Assembly: GCF_016793485.1 (NCBI RefSeq)
Contig: NZ_JAEULZ010000018.1
Location: 140,126-204,125, forward strand
Reading direction: 5' to 3'
Length of the DNA stretch: 64,000 nucleotides
Origin: Mesorhizobium sp.
GTDB taxonomy: Bacteria > Pseudomonadota > Alphaproteobacteria > Rhizobiales > Rhizobiaceae
The translations under genes were made by a program, and so were the position numbers. Of this stretch, positions 56,326 to 64,000 are shown piece by piece (the first letter of the stretch is position 1; each line of letters begins with the position of its first letter). The notes beneath the pieces were generated by a model that was not told the origin of the DNA, searched no databases, and saw only the letters and a program-made list of their open reading frames with translations.

Positions 56326-58173
56326 TCGTTCGGCGGCTGCCACCCCGGCAGGGCTGGCTTCCCGCGCCTCCGCATCCGGCGACCTGACCCTGGGCCGCAC
56401 GCCCAACACTTCGTCGACGATGCCGCGCGCGATCTCGCGTTCACCCATGATCACCGTATCCGCTCCGAGCCCGGTCAGGTGATCGACCTCGGCGTCCGAA
56501 TGGGCGCGCGCGATGATCTCCATTCCCGGATTGGCGGCGCGGCCGCTTTGCACAATGCGGCCCGCCTCGAAGGCGTTCGGAATCGCGAGGATCAGGCGTT
56601 TGGCGCCAGCGGGGTTCGCCGCCGCGAAGACATCGGCGTTGGCGGCGTTGCCGGCGATGGTCTCGATCCCGTCGGACTTGAGGCGGGCGAGCGTCTTGTC
56701 GGAATCCTCGATGACGAGGAACGGCAGGCCGCGTTCGCGGAGCTGCTGGCCGACGAGGTTGCCGACGCGCCCGTAGCCGATCAGGATCGTATGGTCCTTG
56801 AGATCCGTTGGCGGCGGCGGACCGTCCTCCTCGGGCAACGATTCCGGTGTCGCGACCGGAGCCTGCGTCGCCACCGCGCCGACTTCAGTCGCAGGCCCGA
56901 TCGGCTTTGCTTCCGCCACGGCTTGCGTCGCCGGTTCGCCGAGCCTCTTTTCCAGCCATGGGCGCAGACGCACCACGCCTGCGAAAACCAGCGGGTTAAG
57001 CACGATCGACAGGATGGCGCCGGCGAGGATCAGGTCTCGTCCCTCCTCGGGCAATAGCCGGAGATCAACTCCGAGCTCGGCAAGGATGAAGGAGAACTCG
57101 CCAATCTGCGCCAGGCTGGCCGAAATCATCAGAGCGGTGCTGACCGGGTGACCGAAGGCCCTGACGATCAGGAATGCGGCGACCGACTTGCCGATGACGA
57201 TGATGAACAGCGTCGCCAGCACCGGCATGGGATGATCGATCAGGCTCATCGGATCGAACAGCATGCCGACCGAAACGAAGAACAGCACGGAGAAGGCATC
57301 GCGCAGCGGCAACGATTCCTCGGCCGCGCGGTGGCTGAGCTCGGATTCGCTCATGATCATGCCCGCGAAGAACGCACCGAGCGCAAGCGAAACACCGAAG
57401 AGATGGGCGGCGCCGAAGGCGACGCCCAGCGCGATTGCAAGCACTGAAAGGCGGAACAGTTCGCGCGAGCCGGTGTGGGCGACATAGTGGAGCACCCAAG
57501 GGATGACGCGGCGGCCAACGACGAGCATCAGCGCGACGAAGACGGCCACTTTGGCCAGCGTGATGACGACCACGCCCCAGATGCCAAAATCGGCCGGCAA
57601 CGCGAAAATCTGGACGGTTGGCGCAGGCTCTTCGCCATTGACGCCGCCCAGAACGCCCGCAAGCGCGGGCAGCAGCACCAGCGCCAGAACCATCGCCAGA
57701 TCTTCCACGATAAGCCAACCGACCGCGATGCGCCCGCGCTCCGTCTCGATCAGGCGGCGTTCCTGCAGCGCGCGCAACAACACGACGGTCGATGCTACCG
57801 ATAGCGCCAGACCGAAGACGAGTCCGGCCCCAACCGTCCATCCGAGCGCCCAGGCCAGTCCGGCGCCCAGCACCGTGGCGAAGGCGATCTGGACGATAGC
57901 GCCGGGAACCGCGATGGCGCGGACGGATAGAAGGTCCTTAAGCGAAAAATGAAGGCCGACGCCAAACATGAGGAGGATGACGCCGATTTCGGCGAGTTCG
58001 AGCGCGAGCGACTGGTCCGCAACGAAGCCAGGCGTATTCGGCCCCACAAGTACGCCGGCGACCAGATAGCCAACAAGCGGCGGAATGCGAAAGCGATTCG
58101 CCAGCGCCCCGAATATGAAAGCCAGGCCGAGACCTGCGACGATGGTGGCCATCAACGGCGTGGTGCTAGGCAT
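56302..58173 (-). CDS. ybaL: YbaL/Kef-type monovalent cation:proton antiporter
   Basis: A 623-residue CPA2 antiporter. Twelve or so membrane helices occupy ~1-400 (for example VGYLVAGVLVGPNTPGFVAD, LGAFFAGMIMSESELSHRAA). A Pro/Ala linker then leads to a RCK N-domain (DHTILIGYGRVGNLVGQQLR) with acidic strand end IEDSDKTLARLKSDGIETI. It probably exchanges K+ or Na+ for protons under nucleotide control. Family and layout match E. coli YbaL. Confidence 0.88.
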   Translation of the reverse strand: MPSTTPLMATIVAGLGLAFIFGALANRFRIPPLVGYLVAGVLVGPNTPGFVADQSLALELAEIGVILLMFGVGLHFSLKDLLSVRAIAVPGAIVQIAFATVLGAGLAWALGWTVGAGLVFGLALSVASTVVLLRALQERRLIETERGRIAVGWLIVEDLAMVLALVLLPALAGVLGGVNGEEPAPTVQIFALPADFGIWGVVVITLAKVAVFVALMLVVGRRVIPWVLHYVAHTGSRELFRLSVLAIALGVAFGAAHLFGVSLALGAFFAGMIMSESELSHRAAEESLPLRDAFSVLFFVSVGMLFDPMSLIDHPMPVLATLFIIVIGKSVAAFLIVRAFGHPVSTALMISASLAQIGEFSFILAELGVDLRLLPEEGRDLILAGAILSIVLNPLVFAGVVRLRPWLEKRLGEPATQAVAEAKPIGPATEVGAVATQAPVATPESLPEEDGPPPPTDLKDHTILIGYGRVGNLVGQQLRERGLPFLVIEDSDKTLARLKSDGIETIAGNAANADVFAAANPAGAKRLILAIPNAFEAGRIVQSGRAANPGMEIIARAHSDAEVDHLTGLGADTVIMGEREIARGIVDEVLGVRPRVRSPDAEAREASPAGVAAAERSAAGQDV

Positions 58174-58401
58174 CGTTCGGGAAACGACCTTTTCGGCTGC
58201 GCTGCAATGTCTGGAACGAGTTTGAAGCCCGTCGAATCACTAATGGTGATGCGAAAGCCACGGCGCAACCCGATCCGGTCGAATTTCTGACATCGGGCAG
58301 CTTTGCGGCAACTTTTTCCCGGAAAGTGTGTCGAGGAAACCGGCGACGCCCCGCGTCCCGGAGCAATCGCCCATTATGGTCACAAAGAGCCTATCGATGT
58401 A

Positions 58402-58848
58402 TCAGGCCGCCAGCATCTGCTCGATGTCGTACACGGGAAGATTCGTCAGAGTCTTCGGTATCTCCGCCACGACCTTGTCGGCCACCTGGCCGTGCAACTT
58501 CTTGCGTAGTTCGCCCAGCACCAGCGGAGGGGCGACAATGACAATATGGTCGAAGTCGCCGCGATGAGCCGCCTTGTAGAGCTTTTCGGCGATCTCGTCG
58601 GCGAAGCGCAGCTTGCCGACCCTGTGCCAGTCCGTTTCCTGGACGGCGCTGCGATGTGGAGACGGGCCGTCGTTGAAACGGCCGGGCTTGTCAGACGCCT
58701 GCTCCCGTGTAGGCGGATTTTCCTGGCTGAGTTCCCGCATGACCTGGAGATTGGGAAACTTAGCGTCACCCTCGTTGCGTATGAACAGCGCCGTTTCGCC
58801 GTCCGCTACCAGAACCCAAAGTCCGTGTTTGAGGGTAATCTGTTCCAT
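58402..58848 (-). CDS. Host attachment family protein (PF10116-like)
   Basis: A 148-residue protein with AAGGAG upstream of ATG 58848. The pattern WVLVADGETALFIRNEGDAK near the N-terminus and FDHIVIVAPPLVLGELRKKL near the C-terminus are the family signatures ('protein required for attachment to host cells', first linked to plant attachment). It is probably cytoplasmic with an RNase-H-like or eRF1-like fold; the molecular role is unknown. Confidence 0.85.
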   Translation of the reverse strand: MEQITLKHGLWVLVADGETALFIRNEGDAKFPNLQVMRELSQENPPTREQASDKPGRFNDGPSPHRSAVQETDWHRVGKLRFADEIAEKLYKAAHRGDFDHIVIVAPPLVLGELRKKLHGQVADKVVAEIPKTLTNLPVYDIEQMLAA

Positions 58849-59072
58849 CTCATGTCTCCTTGCGGTTTGCAGGTCGAGAACGCCGGCAGGGTGCCGTATG
58901 TTCCTGCGGAGATGCGAAAGCAGCCTTAGACCGCTATGTTCATGGAAAATTTTTGCTTCAAGCGCGATAGTTGCGAAAAATCGATTGCTCCCCTGACCGG
59001 GCCAAGCGACCGCGTTTCTTTAGGATTCAGGGGCTTGGCGCTACAACGACCTTTCAGATATCGGAACCAGTG

Positions 59073-60518
59073 ATGACCAAGGACGCGCCCAGGCTGAACG
59101 CCTTCCCCATTTTCATGCGGGTCGAAGGCGAAGTCGTGGCCGTCATCGGCGATGGCGACGAGGCGCTTGCCAAGGCGCGGCTGCTCGATCTTTCGAGCGC
59201 CACGTTGCGCATCGTTTCGGCCAATCCCGAACCTGCCCTGCGTGAATGGATGTCGGCGAACAGTGCCGAACATCGCGCGCACGATTACTCGCCAGCCGAT
59301 CTGGACGCAGCGACGCTCGTCTTCGCGGCGACCGGCGACGAGGCTCTGGATCGCCGGATCGTGGACGATGCACGCGCGGCCGGCATTCCTGTCAACGCCG
59401 TCGACCGGCCTGAGCTTTGCGACTTCTTCACGCCCGCGATCGTGAACCGCGCGCCGCTCGCCATCGCGATTGGAACGGAAGGCGCAGGGCCTGTCTTGGC
59501 GCAGATGGTGCGCGCCCGTATCGACCAGTTGCTGTCGCCATCGCTCGGGCAGCTTGCCGCCCTGGCCAGTTCGTTTCGGGGGGCTGCCGAGCGCCTGGTC
59601 CCCAACGGCGATGCACGCCGCCGGTTCTGGAGCGAGTTCTTCCGGGGAGCGCCCGCGAAAGCGATGGATGCCGGCGATCCTGTTTCCGCGCATCGCGCCG
59701 CTACAGAACTCCTGTCCTCCTCGGCAAATGCCCGAGGCCACATCGCCCTTGTCGGCGCCGGTCCCGGTGCGGAAGACCTGCTGACACTGCGCGCGCAGCG
59801 CCTGCTCATGGAAGCCGATGCCATCGTCTATGACGCGCTGGTGCCGGAAGCAGTCGTCGCCATGGGCCGCCGTGACGCCGAGCGCATCCCGGTCGGCAAG
59901 CGCAAGGGCTGCCACTCAAAGAGCCAGGCCGAGATCAACGCGCTGCTGGTCGCTCTCGGCCGCGAAGGCCGCCGCGTGGTGCGCCTGAAGTCGGGCGACC
60001 CGCTGGTTTTTGGCCGCGCCGGCGAAGAGATGGCAGTACTGCGCGAAGCCGGCATCTCCTACGAGGTCGTGCCCGGGGTCACCGCAGCCTTCGCGGCTGC
60101 CGCCGATTTCGAACTGCCGCTGACGCTGCGCGGCGTCACCTCCTCGATGGTTTTCACCACGGGACACGATCTGAAGGGTGGTTCGCTTCCGGATTGGGCG
60201 AAGCTCGCGATCTCCGGCGCGACGGTCGCCGTCTACATGGGCCGCTCGGTCGCGGCGGACGTTGCCTCGCGCCTGATCGACGCCGGGCTTTCGCCCGATA
60301 CGGCCGTCGCGGTGGTCGAGAACGCCAGCCTGCCGACACGCCGGCGCTTCCATGGCACGCTGGCCGACCTGCCGACGCTGGAGGACCGCGCCGACCTCAC
60401 CGGACCGGTGATGACTGTGATCGGCGATGCCGTCGCCGGCGCCAACTTCGAAAAGTCCGAGCCAATTTCCGCGCGCCGGACCATTGCCCGCATCGAGCGG
60501 ATAGGAGCGGACGCGTGA
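59073..60518 (+). CDS. cysG: Siroheme synthase (trifunctional CysG)
   Basis: A 481-residue fusion. Residues ~1-205 are precorrin-2 dehydrogenase/ferrochelatase (VVAVIGDGDEALAKARLLDL, PVNAVDRPELCDFFTPAIVN). Residues ~225-475 are uroporphyrinogen-III methyltransferase (VGAGPGAEDLLTLRAQRLLM, VVRLKSGDPLVFGRAGEE, ISYEVVPGVTAAFAAAADFE). It makes the siroheme cofactor used by CysI, encoded two genes downstream in the same operon. Confidence 0.93.
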   Translation: MTKDAPRLNAFPIFMRVEGEVVAVIGDGDEALAKARLLDLSSATLRIVSANPEPALREWMSANSAEHRAHDYSPADLDAATLVFAATGDEALDRRIVDDARAAGIPVNAVDRPELCDFFTPAIVNRAPLAIAIGTEGAGPVLAQMVRARIDQLLSPSLGQLAALASSFRGAAERLVPNGDARRRFWSEFFRGAPAKAMDAGDPVSAHRAATELLSSSANARGHIALVGAGPGAEDLLTLRAQRLLMEADAIVYDALVPEAVVAMGRRDAERIPVGKRKGCHSKSQAEINALLVALGREGRRVVRLKSGDPLVFGRAGEEMAVLREAGISYEVVPGVTAAFAAAADFELPLTLRGVTSSMVFTTGHDLKGGSLPDWAKLAISGATVAVYMGRSVAADVASRLIDAGLSPDTAVAVVENASLPTRRRFHGTLADLPTLEDRADLTGPVMTVIGDAVAGANFEKSEPISARRTIARIERIGADA

Positions 60519-60817
60519 AGATACTGACCGCAAACAGGCTGACGGACGGCGAGGCTGTCTGGTTCGGCAAGGACGGCGTCTGGGTCGAGACAATCGAGGC
60601 TTCCGACATCGTCGGCGACAAGGACGGCGAGGCGAGGCTGGAAGCAATCGGCAAGGCGGCTTCCGACAACAACGAGGTTGTCGACGTCAACCTGATCGAC
60701 GTCGATGTGGTCGACGGCGTGATCGTGCCGCAGCGCCTGCGCGAGAAGATTCGCGCCGCCGGCCCGACCAACCGGCTCGACCTTGGCAAGCAGGCGCGGA
60801 CTGAAGCAGCCGCGTAG
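60515..60817 (+). CDS. DUF2849 domain protein
   Basis: A 100-residue protein starting at GTG 60515, overlapping the cysG stop. It begins VKILTANRLTDGEAVWFGKD and ends with RLREKIRAAGPTNRLDLGKQ. DUF2849 genes are regularly placed between cysG and cysI in Rhizobiales; a role as a sulfite-reductase accessory is inferred from this linkage. Confidence 0.88.
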   Translation: MKILTANRLTDGEAVWFGKDGVWVETIEASDIVGDKDGEARLEAIGKAASDNNEVVDVNLIDVDVVDGVIVPQRLREKIRAAGPTNRLDLGKQARTEAAA

Positions 60818-60852
60818 AACAGAAACGGGCGGACGCGCCCTGAAAGACGAAG

Positions 60853-62523
60853 ATGTATCGCTACGACGAGTTCGACCATGATTTCGTGAAGGCCCGGGTC
60901 GCCGAGTTCACCGACCAGGTGGAGCGCCGGCTCTCAGGCGAACTGACGGAAGACCAGTTCAAGCCGCTTCGGCTGATGAACGGCGTCTACCTGCAGCTTC
61001 ACGCCTACATGCTGCGCATCGCCATCCCCTACGGCACGCTGAGCTCGAAGCAGTTGCGCATGCTCGGACATATCGCGCGCGCATACGACAAGGGCTACGG
61101 CCATTTCACCACGCGCCAGAACATCCAGTTCAACTGGCCGGCGCTGTCGGACATCCCCGCGATTCTCGCCGATCTCGCCAGCGTCGAGATGCACGCCATG
61201 CAGACCAGCGGCAACTGCATTCGCAACGTGACGGCGGACCATTTTGCCGGCGCGGCCGCCGACGAAGCCGCCGATCCCCGTCCCTATGCCGAAATCCTGC
61301 GCCAGTGGTCGTCGGTCCACCCCGAATTCTCCTACCTGCCGCGAAAGTTCAAGATCGCCGTAACCGGCGCCGAGCGCGACCGCGCCGCCATCCAGACGCA
61401 CGACATCGGCCTGCACCTGAAGAAGAACGACAAGGGCGAACTCGGCTTTGCCGTTTATGTCGGCGGCGGGCAGGGCCGCACGCCGATGGTGGCCAAGAAG
61501 ATCAAGGATTTCCTGCCCGAGGAGCACCTGCTGTCCTACGCGACAGCGATCCTGCGCGTCTACAATCTCAACGGACGCCGCGACAACAAGTACAAGGCGC
61601 GCATCAAGATCCTCGTGCACGAAACCGGCACCGAGGAATTCGCGCGACAGGTCGAGGCCGAATGGGCGGAACTGAAGGATGGCAACCTGACGCTGCCCGA
61701 CGCCGACATCCGCGCCATCGATGCCTATTTCGCACCGCCTGTCCTGCCGGCGCGGCCGGAAGGCGACGAGGCCGTTCGCGTGGCGCGGCTCGACTCGAAG
61801 AGTTTTGGCGAATGGCTCGACCAGAACGTCATCACGCACAGCCATCCCGACTATGCGGCCGTGACGATCTCGCTGAAGGGCATCGGCGAGGTTCCGGGCG
61901 ACGCGAGCGCCGAACAGCTCGAGGCTGTCGCCGATCTCGCGCAGGAGCTTGCCTTCGACGAAATCCGCGTCAGCCACGAGCAGAACCTCATCCTGCCGCA
62001 TGTCGCGCGCGCCGACCTGAAGGCCGTCTACGACCGCCTGGTGGAGATCGGCTTCGCCACCGCGAACTCGAACCTGATCAGCGACATCATCGCCTGCCCC
62101 GGCCTCGACTATTGCGCGCTGGCAAACGCCCGCTCGATCATCGTGGCGCAGAACATCTCGAAGCGCTTCGCCTCGCTGGAGCGCCAGCGCGACATCGGCG
62201 AACTGAAGCTGAAGATATCCGGCTGTATCAACGCCTGCGGCCATCACCACGTCGGCCACATTGGCATTCTGGGCGTCGAGAAGAAGGGTGCGGAACTTTA
62301 CCAGGTGACGCTCGGCGGCTCGGCCGACGAGAACACGTCGGTCGGCGAGATCATCGGACGCGGCTTCGGTCCCGATGAGATCACCGATGCGATCGAGACG
62401 GTCGTCGACACCTATCTGCGCATCCGCCTCGATGCCGGCGAGAAGTTCATCGACGCCTATCGCAGGGTTGGCCCCGCGCCGTTCAAGGAGGCGCTCTATG
62501 GCGGCGAAGCCAAGGCTGCGTGA
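60853..62523 (+). CDS. cysI: Nitrite/sulfite reductase (assimilatory sulfite reductase haemoprotein)
   Basis: A 556-residue siroheme/4Fe-4S enzyme. Two ferredoxin-like repeats (GYGHFTTRQNIQFNWPALSD and VRVSHEQNLILPHV-type) alternate with siroheme domains; the cluster cysteines are in IIACPGLDYCALANAR and KISGCINACGHHHVGHIG. It reduces sulfite to sulfide using siroheme from CysG. The context with cysH and DUF934 makes sulfite rather than nitrite the likely substrate. Confidence 0.92.
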   Translation: MYRYDEFDHDFVKARVAEFTDQVERRLSGELTEDQFKPLRLMNGVYLQLHAYMLRIAIPYGTLSSKQLRMLGHIARAYDKGYGHFTTRQNIQFNWPALSDIPAILADLASVEMHAMQTSGNCIRNVTADHFAGAAADEAADPRPYAEILRQWSSVHPEFSYLPRKFKIAVTGAERDRAAIQTHDIGLHLKKNDKGELGFAVYVGGGQGRTPMVAKKIKDFLPEEHLLSYATAILRVYNLNGRRDNKYKARIKILVHETGTEEFARQVEAEWAELKDGNLTLPDADIRAIDAYFAPPVLPARPEGDEAVRVARLDSKSFGEWLDQNVITHSHPDYAAVTISLKGIGEVPGDASAEQLEAVADLAQELAFDEIRVSHEQNLILPHVARADLKAVYDRLVEIGFATANSNLISDIIACPGLDYCALANARSIIVAQNISKRFASLERQRDIGELKLKISGCINACGHHHVGHIGILGVEKKGAELYQVTLGGSADENTSVGEIIGRGFGPDEITDAIETVVDTYLRIRLDAGEKFIDAYRRVGPAPFKEALYGGEAKAA

Positions 62524-63250
62524 CGGCGAAGCGGACGCGCTAGCCCGCGCCGCAGCCCTCGACTCCACCTATGGAGGTGTTCCAGCCGAGAGGATCGTGG
62601 AGCTGGCGGTTCGCGAGGAGTTTGCGGGCGGCATCGCAGTCGTCTCCTCCTTTGGTGCGGATTCGGCAGTCTTGCTTGATCTCGTCGCGCGGGTCGATCG
62701 CAATCTACCCGTGCTTTTTCTCGAAACCGGGAAACATTTCGGCGAGACGCTCGCCTATCGCGACGCGCTGGTCGCCGATTTCGGCCTTACCGACCTGCGC
62801 GTGCTGACGCCCGACGAGGCGGCGCTGGAGCGCATCGATCCGAGTGGGCGGTTGCACGAAACCGACACCAACGCCTGCTGCGATGTCCGCAAGGTTGAGC
62901 CGCTGGCGCGCGGCGTTGCGCCGTTCCAGGCGTGGTTCACCGGACGCAAGCGCCACCAGGCGGCGACACGTTCTGTGCTGCCCGTCTTCGAAGCCGTAGG
63001 TCCGCGCATTCGCGTCAATCCATTGGCGCGCTGGACCACAGCCGACCAGGCCGATTACATGCGCAGACACGACCTTCGCGAGAACCCGCTGGTCGCCTAT
63101 GGCTACCTCTCGATCGGGTGCTATCCCTGCACCCAGCCTGTGAAACCCGGAGAGGACGCCCGCAGCGGGCGCTGGGCCGGACAGGCCAAGACCGAGTGCG
63201 GCATCCATCTCTCGGGCCTCGACGCCACGCTCGGCGCGGTCGCGCGATGA
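62498..63250 (+). CDS. cysH: Phosphoadenylyl/adenylyl-sulfate reductase
   Basis: A 250-residue protein from ATG 62498, overlapping cysI by 26 bp. The PP-loop-like start is VVSSFGADSAVLLDLVARVD, followed by LPVLFLETGKHFGETLAYRD. Cysteine pairs NACCDVRK and IGCYPCTQP, with the terminal ECGIH, mark the iron-sulfur APS-reductase type found in alphaproteobacteria. It produces sulfite for CysI. Confidence 0.92.
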   Translation: MAAKPRLRDGEADALARAAALDSTYGGVPAERIVELAVREEFAGGIAVVSSFGADSAVLLDLVARVDRNLPVLFLETGKHFGETLAYRDALVADFGLTDLRVLTPDEAALERIDPSGRLHETDTNACCDVRKVEPLARGVAPFQAWFTGRKRHQAATRSVLPVFEAVGPRIRVNPLARWTTADQADYMRRHDLRENPLVAYGYLSIGCYPCTQPVKPGEDARSGRWAGQAKTECGIHLSGLDATLGAVAR

Positions 63251-63849
63251 CCGCGCCTGACAACGTCATCCACCATCCGGCTCTGGAAACGAACGCCATA
63301 ATAGGACATATGCTCGCGCCCATGACCGAGACCAACGCAAAAACCATCCGCCTGTGGACGCCCGCGGGGTTCCGTGACGACGAATGGACCCATGCGGAAG
63401 AAGCAGAGGCCCTGCTGGGCAACGGCCGCTTCATCCTGTCGCTGCAGACCTTCCTGGCGCTGGATCCCGTGCAGCGGACATCGGCGAAGGAGAGGCTGGG
63501 CGTCCTGCTGCAGCCTGGCGACAAGCTGGAGCAGATCGTTGGCCTGCTCGACGACCTGTCGCTGGTTGCGCTGGCGTTTCCCGCTTTCAACGACGGCCGT
63601 TCCTTCTCCAAGGCCGAATTGCTGCGCGCCCGCCATGGCTTCAAGGGTGCGGTTCGCGCCACCGGACAGGTTCTTGTCGACCAGTTTCCACACATGCTGC
63701 GCGTCGGCTTCGACGAGTTCGAGCTTACGAATCCCGTGCTGATCCGCCGGCTCGAAGCCGGCGAAACGAGCGGCCTCGGCCTCTACTACCAGCCCGCCGC
63801 GGCAAGCCCTTCCGCCTCTGGCGGATATTCGTGGCGGCGGACGCGCTGA
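63247..63849 (+). CDS. DUF934 domain protein
   Basis: A 200-residue protein whose ATG overlaps the cysH stop. Family features: FILSLQTFLALDPVQR-like strand, LVALAFPAFNDGRSFSKAEL and VLVDQFPHMLRVGFDEFELT. Genes of this family accompany cysI/cysH in alpha- and betaproteobacteria and are thought to help sulfite reduction. An internal ATG at 63310 would give a shorter form. Confidence 0.88.
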   Translation: MTAPDNVIHHPALETNAIIGHMLAPMTETNAKTIRLWTPAGFRDDEWTHAEEAEALLGNGRFILSLQTFLALDPVQRTSAKERLGVLLQPGDKLEQIVGLLDDLSLVALAFPAFNDGRSFSKAELLRARHGFKGAVRATGQVLVDQFPHMLRVGFDEFELTNPVLIRRLEAGETSGLGLYYQPAAASPSASGGYSWRRTR

Positions 63850-63956
63850 GGCTTGTACGACGCCGTCATTCGGTGAAATCGCGCACGCCCGTTGATGCAG
63901 CCGCCGACATCGGCTATGACACGCAAACTTCCGGCCCCGCCGAAGCGTTTCGGTAA

Positions 63957-64000
63957 GCACCCGTAGCTCAGCTGGATAGAGTGCTGCCCTCCGAAGGCAG
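63957..64000 (+). tRNA. tRNA-Arg(CCG), 5' part only
   Basis: The first 44 bases of a tRNA are visible: acceptor strand GCACCCG, D stem GCTC/GAGT around AGCTGGATA, anticodon stem CTGCC/GGCAG and loop CTCCGAA with anticodon CCG. The window ends before the T arm. Confidence 0.9.

Noticed and set aside
60934-62568. A 544-aa minus-strand frame opposite cysI
   Set aside because: cysI on the plus strand has all siroheme/4Fe-4S motifs; the antisense frame lacks any recognisable domain.

Overview
The window looks like a chromosomal segment of an alphaproteobacterium of the Rhizobiales. Mesorhizobium, Aminobacter and related Phyllobacteriaceae fit best, but this is inferred from gene content rather than a search. 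Supporting signs are high GC, an Omp2/RopA-type porin, the sulfur-assimilation order cysG, DUF2849, cysI, cysH, DUF934, and a GlsB-type membrane protein. The host chromosome is interrupted by one large temperate prophage that fills about 46 kb.

Left host flank (1-7.8 kb): the end of a PqqD-like / HprK-like / nucleotidyltransferase cluster, of the kind found beside peptide-modifying genes; a flavin-dependent monooxygenase broken by a one-base deletion; a FUSC-like membrane protein; an M20 dipeptidase; a short RNase D; and several small stress or membrane proteins.

Prophage (7.81-54.08 kb): an exact 16-bp direct repeat (7814-7829 and 54063-54078) flanks the element, with a tyrosine integrase against the right copy. 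The left end carries a tiny membrane ORF, a small gene with an IS256-family element (8-bp target duplication) inserted just upstream, a DUF2384-like regulator, and an outer-membrane porin as probable lysogenic-conversion cargo. Next comes a lysis cassette (endolysin and small membrane proteins). A low-GC, oppositely oriented FkbM methyltransferase/glycosyltransferase pair separates it from the tail fibre. The virion module (16.5-39 kb, all minus strand, read right to left) has a T7/podovirus layout: small terminase, large terminase split into two overlapping ORFs, gp13-like protein, head-tail portal, scaffold, major capsid with a hairpin directly after it, tail tubular A and B, gp14-like protein, a lysozyme-containing ejection protein and a 1411-aa ejection protein. 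No T7-type RNA polymerase or DNA polymerase is present. The late operon is instead preceded by a candidate sigma70 promoter, a long leader containing an initiator-type tRNA-fMet gene, and a NusG/RfaH-like antiterminator gene.

Phage control region (39.7-54 kb): the leftward early operon holds a YdaS/Cro-like regulator, replication-type helicase and Toprim genes, a ParB-like protein and the NusG-like gene. The rightward operon begins with a CI/LexA-type repressor, followed by a possible sigma-like protein, a Rha-like protein, two divergent ribbon-helix-helix-like genes, a run of tightly overlapping small genes, a putative excisionase-type gene and the integrase. Shared TTTTGTTGT-type repeats near both early promoters are good candidate operators.

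Right host flank (54.1-64 kb): a PBP1A-type peptidoglycan synthase, a YbaL/Kef-type antiporter, a host-attachment family protein, the assimilatory sulfate-reduction operon, and the first part of a tRNA-Arg(CCG) gene.
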